DNA of 43,596 nt from the NCBI GenBank assembly GCA_012729055.1, contig JAAYDW010000060.1, forward strand, positions 1 through 43,596, in the 5' to 3' direction. The stretch comes from Deltaproteobacteria bacterium. GTDB lineage: Bacteria; Desulfobacterota; Syntrophia; Syntrophales; Smithellaceae. Of the stretch, positions 6,842 through 13,455 are shown one piece after another. The notes under the pieces were generated by a model, which had not been told where the DNA came from, searched no databases, and saw only the letters and a list, made by a program, of their open reading frames with translations. Position numbers and translations under genes: made by a program. Position 1 is the first letter of the stretch, and each line of letters starts with the position of its first letter.

Positions 6842-8203
6842 ATGGTTAAGTTTGGTCTAAAAGAAGAGCTAAGCGTATTGGAAGTAATCGACAGCATGCC
6901 ATGGTCGGTGACGATTTATGATGCGCAGGGAAAGGTGCTTTTCGTCAATCGCAAACTTTGTGAAAACATAAATGCCAATCTGGAGGACTTTGTTGGAAAA
7001 TCCGCCGATCAACTGGTTGAAGGTGGTTACATTGATAAAGTCATTGTTACACAGGCAATTCAAAAAAGGAAAACTGTTTACGGCATTACCCGTTCAAGAA
7101 CAGGCGTGGAAGGGTTATCCGTATGTCAGCCTGTCGTCAATGACCAGGGTGTCATAAAGTTTTTCGTCGTTTCATCCCCTCTGATGAAGGATTTTCAAGA
7201 TATCCGGGCCACTATAGAAGACCAACAGGCCCGTGAGAAAATTTACATTCGGGAAATCGAATACTTGAGAAATCTGCTGTTCTTGGATCAGGAGGATGTT
7301 TTCGAAAGTTCCAGCATGAAAACCATCCTGCAGACCGTATATAAGATATCGCACATGGACTGCACCGTGCTGATTACGGGTGAATCCGGCACCGGCAAAG
7401 AAGTTGTCGCCAAGATCATCCATAAAAACAGCAATCGTAAAGACGGACCGTTTATCCCTGTCAATATTTCGGCCATTCCGGAAACACTCCTGGAGTCGGA
7501 GCTTTACGGGTATAAAGAAGGTGCCTTCACTGGAGCACTCAGAGGTGGGAAAGCCGGCCTCTTTGAAGTAGCTGAGGGTGGGACCTTGTTTGTGGATGAA
7601 GTGGGCGACATCCCAATAGGTATACAGGTTAAAATCTTACGAGCGATTGACAGCGGAGAAATTACCCGGGTCGGCGATACACGTGCCAGGAAAATGAATG
7701 TTCGAATCATTGCCGCGACCAACCGCAATCTCGAAGAGGACATCAAAAATGGTAGATTCCGTGACGATTTGTACTACAGACTAAATGTCGTTCCTATCAA
7801 GATCAGCCCCCTGCGGGAAAGACCGGAGGACATCTGGCTGCTTGCCTTGCACTTTCTCAAGGGCATTAATGAAAAGTACAAGATGAATAAAAGCTTTTCT
7901 CCTGAAATTCTGGCCGCTCTCAAAACGTATCACTGGCCCGGCAACATTCGCGAGCTACGCAATGTTATCGAACGGCTGGCCATTTTGTCGAATAAAGATG
8001 AAATATTCCCGGATGATTTCAACAATCTCATCGGCATTCCTTCCGCGATCAATCAGCCCTCCGCCACCGCACTCCATGAGTATGACGCGTATGAGCAATC
8101 GCGTATTCTGTCGGCTCTGAAAGAAGCGAACGGCAATAAGAGCAAAGCGGCGAAAATTTTGAGCATGCCAAGATCAACACTGTATCGCAAACTGCACCGC
8201 TAG
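6842..8203 (+). CDS. Sigma-54-dependent transcriptional activator, PAS-AAA+-HTH
   Basis: This bacterial enhancer-binding protein has about 453 residues. An N-terminal PAS sensor spans roughly residues 8-115 (MPWSVTIYDAQGKVLFVN). The AAA+ domain has Walker A GESGTGKE near 180, the sigma-54 contact loop GAFTGA near 227, Walker B GTLFVDEVGD and the R-finger region (FRDDLYYRLNVVPI). A Fis-type HTH ends the protein (NKSKAAKILSMPRSTLYRKL). The start at 6842 (MVKFGLKEE) is preferred. An in-frame ATG at 6779 would add residues encoded inside the palindromes. It almost certainly activates the divergent reductase cassette. The PAS domain may bind the substrate or a cofactor. Confidence 0.92.
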   Translation: MVKFGLKEELSVLEVIDSMPWSVTIYDAQGKVLFVNRKLCENINANLEDFVGKSADQLVEGGYIDKVIVTQAIQKRKTVYGITRSRTGVEGLSVCQPVVNDQGVIKFFVVSSPLMKDFQDIRATIEDQQAREKIYIREIEYLRNLLFLDQEDVFESSSMKTILQTVYKISHMDCTVLITGESGTGKEVVAKIIHKNSNRKDGPFIPVNISAIPETLLESELYGYKEGAFTGALRGGKAGLFEVAEGGTLFVDEVGDIPIGIQVKILRAIDSGEITRVGDTRARKMNVRIIAATNRNLEEDIKNGRFRDDLYYRLNVVPIKISPLRERPEDIWLLALHFLKGINEKYKMNKSFSPEILAALKTYHWPGNIRELRNVIERLAILSNKDEIFPDDFNNLIGIPSAINQPSATALHEYDAYEQSRILSALKEANGNKSKAAKILSMPRSTLYRKLHR

Positions 8204-8522
8204 AGGCCCAGGCATTGCGGATCCGTGGCACTGATTAACATGTCGGCATATCTGATTTGGGGGCAACTCCTCTCCCAGATTAAAGAAAGAGGGGCCCCTT
8301 TCTGGTTACAGTTATCCCGGAAGCTATTGGGCGCCATTCGATCGTTGTTAACTGAAAAAGAAAAACCGTTGACTCACAAATCATAACATTATTAATAGTT
8401 TTCAACTGTATCGCACTTCTCTTCAATTTCAATTTAAAAATATCGCGTGTGTCAATTTTACATTCCATTCCATTCTAGGGCTGTTTTTGGAATAATTTGA
8501 TTTCCCGCCCGCTGAATTTACC
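8204..8522. other. Intergenic stretch with no recognisable gene
   Basis: This 319-base gap is AT-rich in its second half. It contains a short GGGGCCCC-centred palindrome near 8293-8300 flanked by AGAAAG/CTTTCT, which could fold after the activator gene but lacks a T tract. Nothing else is supported. Confidence 0.5.
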
Positions 8523-8551
8523 TTGACAATAGAACGTGCGTTCTATATAGA
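8523..8551 (+). promoter_or_regulatory. Promoter with LexA-type operator between -35 and -10
   Basis: TTGACA (8523-8528) and TATAGA (8546-8551) are 17 bases apart. The spacer contains most of the perfect palindrome TAGAAC-GTGC-GTTCTA (8530-8545). Its core GAAC-N4-GTTC is the form of the Gram-positive LexA box. A repressor there would block the polymerase directly. It precedes a UmuD-like gene, which supports SOS control. The predicted start site falls at or just before the first ATG (8558), so the message would be nearly leaderless. Confidence 0.75.
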
Positions 8552-8557
8552 AAAACC

Positions 8558-9160
8558 ATGGAAAAAAGAAGAGACGTAGTTGTTGCGAAGGCTTTCGGGC
8601 TGCTTATGTGTGCTGGGGAAAGGGAGCTTCCCGGCGGTTTGCAGATGATTGAACTTGTCGGTGTGTTATGGGGAAAGCGATTTGATTCGACAACAGAAAT
8701 TCCGGCGCATAACCTGGCCGCGCGTAATGAATGCACAGGACCGGAAGACCCGTTGTCTGTTCCAGCCCTCTGCCGGGTAGTGGGATTGATGATCAACGGG
8801 GAGGTTTGCGCCGGGTTTCCGTCGCCGGCGGAAGAAGAGCTGCGCGACGTCATTTCCTTCGACGAATATCTGGTGGCGCATCCGGAGACATCTTTTTTGC
8901 TGTCGGTGACAGGCGATTCCATGGCCGGCGCAGGGATTATGGAGAAGGACCTGGTTATTGTGGAGCGGGGGCGCCAGCCGAAAAACGGCGACATTATCCT
9001 GGCGGAGGTGGACGGCAACTGGACGATGAAATATTTCCGCAAAAAAGGAAAAACGATTACACTGGAGGCGGCCAACCCCAAATACCCGCCGATTATTCCG
9101 CGGGAGGAACTGAGGATTGCGGGGGTCATCACGGCGCTGGTGAGAAAGTACCATAAATAA
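8558..9160 (+). CDS. umuD: UmuD-like S24 self-cleaving protease with long N-terminal extension
   Basis: The C-terminal half matches UmuD/LexA peptidases. The scissile region is CAGFPSPA (Ala85-Gly86), the nucleophile is in VTGDSMAGAG (Ser121) and the general base in NWTMKYF (Lys158). The spacings of 36 and 37 residues equal those in E. coli UmuD (24-60-97). After RecA-stimulated autocleavage UmuD' would partner the downstream polymerase. The total is 200 residues, about 60 longer than UmuD, and the added N-terminal part has no helix-turn-helix I can see. Alternative in-frame starts are Met17, Met30 and Met78 (8789). Met78 would leave a very short arm. Confidence 0.87.
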   Translation: MEKRRDVVVAKAFGLLMCAGERELPGGLQMIELVGVLWGKRFDSTTEIPAHNLAARNECTGPEDPLSVPALCRVVGLMINGEVCAGFPSPAEEELRDVISFDEYLVAHPETSFLLSVTGDSMAGAGIMEKDLVIVERGRQPKNGDIILAEVDGNWTMKYFRKKGKTITLEAANPKYPPIIPREELRIAGVITALVRKYHK

Positions 9161-9406
9161 AGGTTCAAGGTACAAGGATGAAGGAACAAGGACAAAGAAT
9201 ACAGGCTCTGAGGAGAAAACATCGATACGATTTGAAGACCTTGATGTGTGGAAACGATCAATGGAGCTCAGTAATAAAGACAAAGGGAAAAAATGGCTGC
9301 AAGAAGTCAATGAAATATCAGCAATGCTCAACGGTTTAATCAAGACACGGCGCAAGTTCACATGAATTCCTGCGCCTTGCACCTTGTCCCTTGAACCTTG
9401 TCTTTT
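9160..9406. repeat. GGTTCAAGG/GTACAAGG repeat tracts in inverted orientation around a small insert
   Basis: Left tract 9160-9196 carries AGGTTCAAGGTACAAGG and degenerate copies. Right tract 9373-9406 is the inverse (ACCTTGTCCCTTGAACCTTG). The ends can pair, and they enclose the remnant gene at 9219-9365. The same repeat words recur at 18124-18206. Confidence 0.7.
9219..9365 (+). pseudogene. Four-helix-bundle (23S rRNA IVS) protein gene with internal deletion
   Basis: The frame reads IRFEDLDVWKRSMELSNK, the conserved start of the IVS/four-helix-bundle protein family, and passes directly into WLQEVNEISAMLNGLIKT, the conserved end. The family is usually about 115-125 residues; only about 48 codons remain, so the two central helices are deleted. 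There is no clear start codon before the frame. It lies between umuD and the polymerase gene and is bounded by inverted repeats. Confidence 0.7.
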
Positions 9407-9409
9407 GTT

Positions 9410-10717
9410 ATGACTGATCTGATCTTCTCCCTTCATTCCTGGCCGCGCGCTATCGTTCACATCGACGGCGATGCGTTTTTTACGTCCTGCGAGGAGGCGA
9501 TTCATCCGGAGCTTCGGGGAAAGCCGCTCATCACCGGGGGCGAGCGCGGGATTGTGGCCTGCGCAAGCTACGCCGCCAAACGCTTGGGCGTCAAGCGCGG
9601 CGTGTCGCTTGTCGATGCGCGCAAGATGTGCCCCGGTCTCATCATCCTGCCTTCGGATTACGAAACCTACAGCCTGTTTTCCCGGCGGCTGTTTGCGGTG
9701 ATGCGCCGCTTTACGCCCGACGTGGAAGAGTATTCCATCGACGAAGCGTTTGCCGATCTCACCGGCATGCGCCGGGCGCTGAAAGCGTCTTATGAAGACA
9801 TTGCCCTGCGGATGAAAAAAGAAATCGAGCGGGAGTTGGCCATTACCGTGTCGGTGGGATTGAGCATCACCAAAGTGCTGGCCAAGGCGGCCTCCAAGCA
9901 TCAGAAGCCTTCGGGGTTGACGGTCATCCGGGGGCGGGAGATTGCGCCGTACCTGAACGATCTGCCGGTGGAGAAAGTCTGGGGGATCGGGCCGGCCACC
10001 GCGAACTATCTGGCCAAGATGGGAATCCGCACCGCGCTTGCGTTTGCGCAGATGTCCGAAGACACCGTGCGGCGGAAATTCACCAAGCCGGGCGTGGAAA
10101 TCTGGCGGGAGCTGCGCGGCGAATCGGTTTATCCGGTGACGTCCGAAGAAAAAAGCAGTTACGCCTCCATCAGCAAGACCAAGACATTTGCGCCGCCGAC
10201 CTCCGATGCCGACTATCTTTTCGCGCAGCTTGCGCGCAACGTGGAATCGGCCTGTATCAAGGCCAGGCGTTATTCTCTGGCGCCGAAAAAAATTTTGGTA
10301 TTTCTGAAAAAACAGAATTTCGATTCCGCGGGAAGCGAGGTGGCGTTGTCCAGGCCCTGCGCCTGTCCGCTGGAATTGTCCGGAATTGTCCGCGAGCTTT
10401 TCGCTGCCTGCTACCGGCCGCGGGAACTCTACCGGGCGACGGGCGTGATCCTTGCGGATCTCGTTGCCGACGAGAGCGTTCAGTATTCGCTCTTCGACGA
10501 CCCGGTGCAGGCGGAAAGAGTCCGGGACGTTTACGACGCGGCCGATGAACTCGCCCGGAAGTTCGGCAAACACACGGTGCATCTTGGCTCTTCGCACCTG
10601 ATCGAGAAAATCGGCAAGGGCCGGAGGGGCAGCCCCACCGTGCGCGAGCAGACGCGCCTCAGGGGCGAAACCGCCCGCCGCCATTTGGCGCTGCCGCTCA
10701 TCCATGTGAAGACGTAG
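9410..10717 (+). CDS. Y-family translesion DNA polymerase (DinB/UmuC type)
   Basis: The ATG at 9410 gives 435 residues. The palm domain carries the metal-binding motifs HIDGDAFF (near residue 18) and YSIDEAFAD (near 105). The finger motif ACASYAAKRLGVKRG follows the first and GLSITKVLAKAASKHQKPSG the second. The thumb HhH region is VWGIGPATANYLAKMGI, and a little-finger domain follows. The C-terminal QYSLFDD motif resembles a beta-clamp-binding peptide. The enzyme copies damaged templates. It lies 249 bases after the UmuD-like gene and was probably co-transcribed with it before the insert in between. No good Shine-Dalgarno is visible before the ATG. Confidence 0.92.
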   Translation: MTDLIFSLHSWPRAIVHIDGDAFFTSCEEAIHPELRGKPLITGGERGIVACASYAAKRLGVKRGVSLVDARKMCPGLIILPSDYETYSLFSRRLFAVMRRFTPDVEEYSIDEAFADLTGMRRALKASYEDIALRMKKEIERELAITVSVGLSITKVLAKAASKHQKPSGLTVIRGREIAPYLNDLPVEKVWGIGPATANYLAKMGIRTALAFAQMSEDTVRRKFTKPGVEIWRELRGESVYPVTSEEKSSYASISKTKTFAPPTSDADYLFAQLARNVESACIKARRYSLAPKKILVFLKKQNFDSAGSEVALSRPCACPLELSGIVRELFAACYRPRELYRATGVILADLVADESVQYSLFDDPVQAERVRDVYDAADELARKFGKHTVHLGSSHLIEKIGKGRRGSPTVREQTRLRGETARRHLALPLIHVKT

Positions 10718-10754
10718 TCCGGCCGTCCGGTTTTCCGAACGGCGCGGTTTGCGG

Positions 10755-10940
10755 CTACTCTTTTCCGCCGGATATTTCTGCGGTCTTGCGGGAAGCCTCG
10801 CCGGTGTCTGAAACGGTTTTCTTGAAATTGTGGATGCCTTTGCCCAGAGCCGATCCGATTTGCGGCAGCTTTCCCGCGCCGAAGATAACCAGGATGATGA
10901 CCAGGATGATCAGCAATTCCGGTACGCCTATTCCAAACAT
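10755..10940 (-). CDS. tatA: Twin-arginine translocase subunit TatA (copy 2)
   Basis: The 61-residue TatA differs from copy 1 by only a few residues in the first 40, with the same [17 protein letters not shown] helix, the GAGKLPQIG hinge and the [12 protein letters not shown] amphipathic helix. The charged tails differ ([18 protein letters not shown]). AAGGAGAATTT precedes the ATG. It is the last gene of the second cassette, downstream of the cytochrome and a Tat-signal flavoprotein, matching the position of copy 1. Confidence 0.93.
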   Translation of the reverse strand: MFGIGVPELLIILVIILVIFGAGKLPQIGSALGKGIHNFKKTVSDTGEASRKTAEISGGKE

Positions 10941-11005
10941 AAATTCTCCTTGCTCTTATGGCGGGGGCGGCAAACCGCCCGCCCCGCCGAACCCTTATTG
11001 TCAAT

Positions 11006-11063
11006 CTCCTCAAGGCCGCAGACGCCGTACGGGGGTAACCTGGTCCGCTGGCGCCTTGAGGAG
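11006..11063 (-). repeat. 11-bp inverted repeat between cytochrome and tatA
   Basis: CTCCTCAAGGC at 11006-11016 pairs with GCCTTGAGGAG at 11053-11063. The intervening 36 bases are GC-rich. A second hairpin, GGGCGG-CAAA-CCGCCC at 10965-10980, lies just before tatA. Neither has a T tract, so they may stabilise or separate the transcripts rather than end them. Confidence 0.45.
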
Positions 11064-11073
11064 ACCGACCTTT

Positions 11074-11532
11074 TCACCGCATTTTGTAATCAAAGTTGTG
11101 GCACTGGCCGCACTGGTTTTCCGATGCTTTGTGGACGTGATGGCAATCCGTGCAATCCGGATAATCCATATGGGCGTTGTGCGGATTGGGCAAGTCCTCC
11201 CGGATCTTCTCGGTTTTTGCCACATTCGGATGACAGCCGGCGCAGATTCCCGCGGCAACCGGCGCCGCCGGTTTTTCTCCGTGGCACCGGGAGCAGGCTA
11301 TGCCGGCTGTCTTATGGCGTTCGCCGAGAAAAGGTCCCGAACTATCCGCCGCCTTTTGTGACCAGGCGGCCGGAGAGGCGGCAAGAAGAAAAAACAGGAT
11401 TACCGCCGCCCGGAGGATTTTTGCAAGGCGCCCTGTTCGTGAAAGCGGGGCGTCGGGCATCCTGCGGATCCTTGCCGCCGGAAGGCGCGCATTCGTTCCC
11501 GTTTTGAAGCCGTCTGCCGGTTGATGCGCCAT
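11074..11532 (-). CDS. Periplasmic tetraheme cytochrome c
   Basis: The protein has 152 residues with four heme-binding motifs in order: CSRCH, CAGCH, CTDCH and CGQCH. A hydrophobic signal segment (ILRAAVILFFLLAASPAAWSQ) precedes them. Size and heme number resemble the cytochrome domain of Shewanella flavocytochrome c3 and the separate cytochrome of methacrylate reductase. The ATG at 11532 follows the flavoprotein stop by a few bases and uses AAGGGTGAT as its ribosome site, so translation is probably coupled. An internal Met at 11460 gives a more typical signal-peptide length. It should hand electrons to the flavoprotein in the periplasm. Confidence 0.9.
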   Translation of the reverse strand: MAHQPADGFKTGTNARLPAARIRRMPDAPLSRTGRLAKILRAAVILFFLLAASPAAWSQKAADSSGPFLGERHKTAGIACSRCHGEKPAAPVAAGICAGCHPNVAKTEKIREDLPNPHNAHMDYPDCTDCHHVHKASENQCGQCHNFDYKMR

Positions 11533-11538
11533 AACCGA

Positions 11539-13221
11539 TCACCCTTTCAGGGCGGCGACTTTTTCGCCGGCCAGCCAGCCGAAGGTATACGCCCGCCCGT
11601 GGCTGATCCCCGTAGCGGTAATGGGGTAGTCGTTGCAGAAAAAATCACCTGAGGCGTTGCCGGCGGCATAGAGCCCGTCAATAGGTTTGCTTTCGGCGTC
11701 GAGCACCTGCAGATCCGTGTTGATCCGCAGCCCGTCCATGGTGACCAGCAGCCCGGCGCCGGTTTTGCAGGCGCCGAAAGGCGGTTTGACGATCGCGGTG
11801 AGTTTTGCCGGATCTTTTCCAAAATCCTCGTCTGCGCCTTTTTGCACCAGTTCGTTGTAACGTTTCACCGTAGCGACGAAAGCGGCCCGGGGAACCTGCA
11901 TTTTGTCGGCCAGCGCCTCGAGCGTGTCGGCCTCAACAATGACGCCTTTGCCTTTGAAATGATCATAGGCTTTGTTGTTCCACAGCGGCGTTTTGACCAT
12001 TTTTTCGCAGACGGTGCCGTGCATTTTGTCTTTATCCTTATCCCAGTTGGCATCCCAGACGGTCCATTTCCAGGCGCCCGGCTGCGCGATGTCCTGATTG
12101 GCGGTGTACCCGAAAGGCGCGTCTTCGTTCGCGTAGCGTTCGCCCAGCAGGTTCACGTACAGGAAAGGCTGGCGCGCGAGATTCACGACGCGGTTTCTGA
12201 AGCCGCCCGGAATTGCGGTAAAGCCGTCCCAGAGCATGGGGCAGTCCGTCTCCTGTTTTATGCCGCCGACCCACATTCCCATGAGAATGCCGTCTCCCGT
12301 GTTGCTGCCTTCCGGATAGCCGTCGCCGGCGATCTTGAGGCAGCGGGGCGAGTATTTTTCAAACATTTCCCTGTTGTTGACGTAGCCTCCCGTGCAGAGG
12401 ATAACGCCCCTGGCGGTATTTACCTGGATGTAGCCGTCGCTTCCTTTGGCCACAAGGCCGGTTACCTTGCCTTTGTTGTTTTTCCGGATCAGCTGGACGG
12501 CCGGTGTTTCATAGAGGATTTCGACGCCCTTTGCCTTGACGTATTTTTCCAGCATGCCGCACAGGGTGAAATTCCAGCCGGGCAGGAACTGAATGGCGGT
12601 GGGAAATTCCGTGTAGGGCCAGTAGGACTTGTTGTCGGTATCCACAAAATACTTGACGCCGGCGGCATCGGCCATGTCGAGGATTTTATCCATGACGCGT
12701 CCGCACTCGTCCAGGTAGAGTTTGATGAGCCGGGCGTTGGACTGATAGGCGCTGAAACGCATCACCTCGGCCATGATCTTGTCTTTCGGGATGTGAATTT
12801 TTTGCGCCTTGTGCAGGCGGTCGTCCACCGATGCATTCCAACCTCCGTGAAAAGTAAAGGTCTTTCGTTTTTCCAGAAGAACGACTTTGGCCCCTTTCTC
12901 GGCGGCGGCGTAAGCGGCGCACAGGCCGGCCAGCCCCGCGCCCAGAACGGCGACGTCAACGGATTTTTTTGTTTTGATCTGGCTTGCGGCAATGGGCGCC
13001 GGCGGCGTGTCGAAAGAGAATTTTTTGCAGTTGGGGGACGCCACACTCTCGGCCGTGGTCGTGGCTAGCGCCATTTTCGGAATGCCGCCGGCAAAGCCGG
13101 CCAGCAATCCCGCGGCTCCGACCGTCAAAGAGCCTTTCAGAAAATTACGTCGTCCCTCGTCGAATGCTTTGCGAGGTGTTGCGTTGTGCTTTTTATTGCG
13201 GGTCTTTTCATTTTCAGTCAT
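11539..13221 (-). CDS. Tat-exported FAD-dependent fumarate/enoate reductase-like flavoprotein
   Basis: The protein has 560 residues from the ATG at 13221, which has AAGGAG seven bases upstream. A twin-arginine signal (GRRNFLKGSL, RR at 24-25) is followed by the FAD-binding motif VDVAVLGAGLAGL near 88-100. The substrate/cap region of the fumarate reductase-urocanate reductase family includes YVNLLGERYANEDAPFG. The C-terminal flavin-binding segment is DGLYAAGNASGDFFCNDYPI. It has no heme motifs itself. With the adjoining tetraheme cytochrome it forms a split flavocytochrome c, as in methacrylate reductase. The likely role is respiratory reduction of an unsaturated acid in the periplasm. The substrate is unknown. 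Confidence 0.88.
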   Translation of the reverse strand: MTENEKTRNKKHNATPRKAFDEGRRNFLKGSLTVGAAGLLAGFAGGIPKMALATTTAESVASPNCKKFSFDTPPAPIAASQIKTKKSVDVAVLGAGLAGLCAAYAAAEKGAKVVLLEKRKTFTFHGGWNASVDDRLHKAQKIHIPKDKIMAEVMRFSAYQSNARLIKLYLDECGRVMDKILDMADAAGVKYFVDTDNKSYWPYTEFPTAIQFLPGWNFTLCGMLEKYVKAKGVEILYETPAVQLIRKNNKGKVTGLVAKGSDGYIQVNTARGVILCTGGYVNNREMFEKYSPRCLKIAGDGYPEGSNTGDGILMGMWVGGIKQETDCPMLWDGFTAIPGGFRNRVVNLARQPFLYVNLLGERYANEDAPFGYTANQDIAQPGAWKWTVWDANWDKDKDKMHGTVCEKMVKTPLWNNKAYDHFKGKGVIVEADTLEALADKMQVPRAAFVATVKRYNELVQKGADEDFGKDPAKLTAIVKPPFGACKTGAGLLVTMDGLRINTDLQVLDAESKPIDGLYAAGNASGDFFCNDYPITATGISHGRAYTFGWLAGEKVAALKG

Positions 13222-13300
13222 AAAAAACTCCTTTCTTATTGGTTGTTTTCCGTCACGATGCATGGGGAGAGTTGCTTCGTGGATGATCAATATCTACTTT

Positions 13301-13315
13301 GCGACAACTGTGCCA
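13301..13315 (-). promoter_or_regulatory. Sigma-54-like promoter of the flavoprotein-cytochrome-tatA cassette
   Basis: The minus strand reads TGGCAC-AGTTG-TCGC, one mismatch in the -12 half (TCGC for TTGC) with the correct spacing, 80 bases upstream of the flavoprotein ATG. The divergent activator gene supports it. Confidence 0.7.
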
Positions 13316-13367
13316 TAATGATGTAGTTAATAAATTCAAACAGATGTGATGGTTATGTCCTGCCGAA

Positions 13368-13427
13368 TATCATATGTGGTAGATATTCAATGCGATATAT
13401 GATACTTTCCTCCCGGTCTATCATATG
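13368..13427. promoter_or_regulatory. Three TATCATAT enhancer-like sites
   Basis: TATCATATG occurs at 13368-13376 and 13419-13427, and its inverse ATATGATA at 13397-13404. They lie roughly 80 to 135 bases upstream of the predicted sigma-54 start and just in front of the activator start codon at 13456. This is the usual spacing for activator binding. They differ in sequence from the palindromes of the first cassette, implying separate activators. Confidence 0.6.
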
Positions 13428-13455
13428 CCGTACTTTAATGGCTGCTGGAGGCGGG

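Noticed and set aside
9160-9406. Insertion sequence with terminal inverted repeats
   Set aside because: No transposase and no target-site duplication are visible. The content is an IVS-protein remnant.
8666-10705. A 679-residue open frame on the minus strand opposite the UmuD-like and polymerase genes
   Set aside because: It mirrors strongly supported plus-strand genes, is low-complexity in Arg/His/Gly and spans the repeat and remnant region. It is a GC-driven shadow.
13390-13455. N-terminal extension of the second sigma-54 activator from the ATG at 13390
   Set aside because: It would be encoded by the TATCATAT sites, and GGAGGCGGG directly precedes the ATG at 13456.
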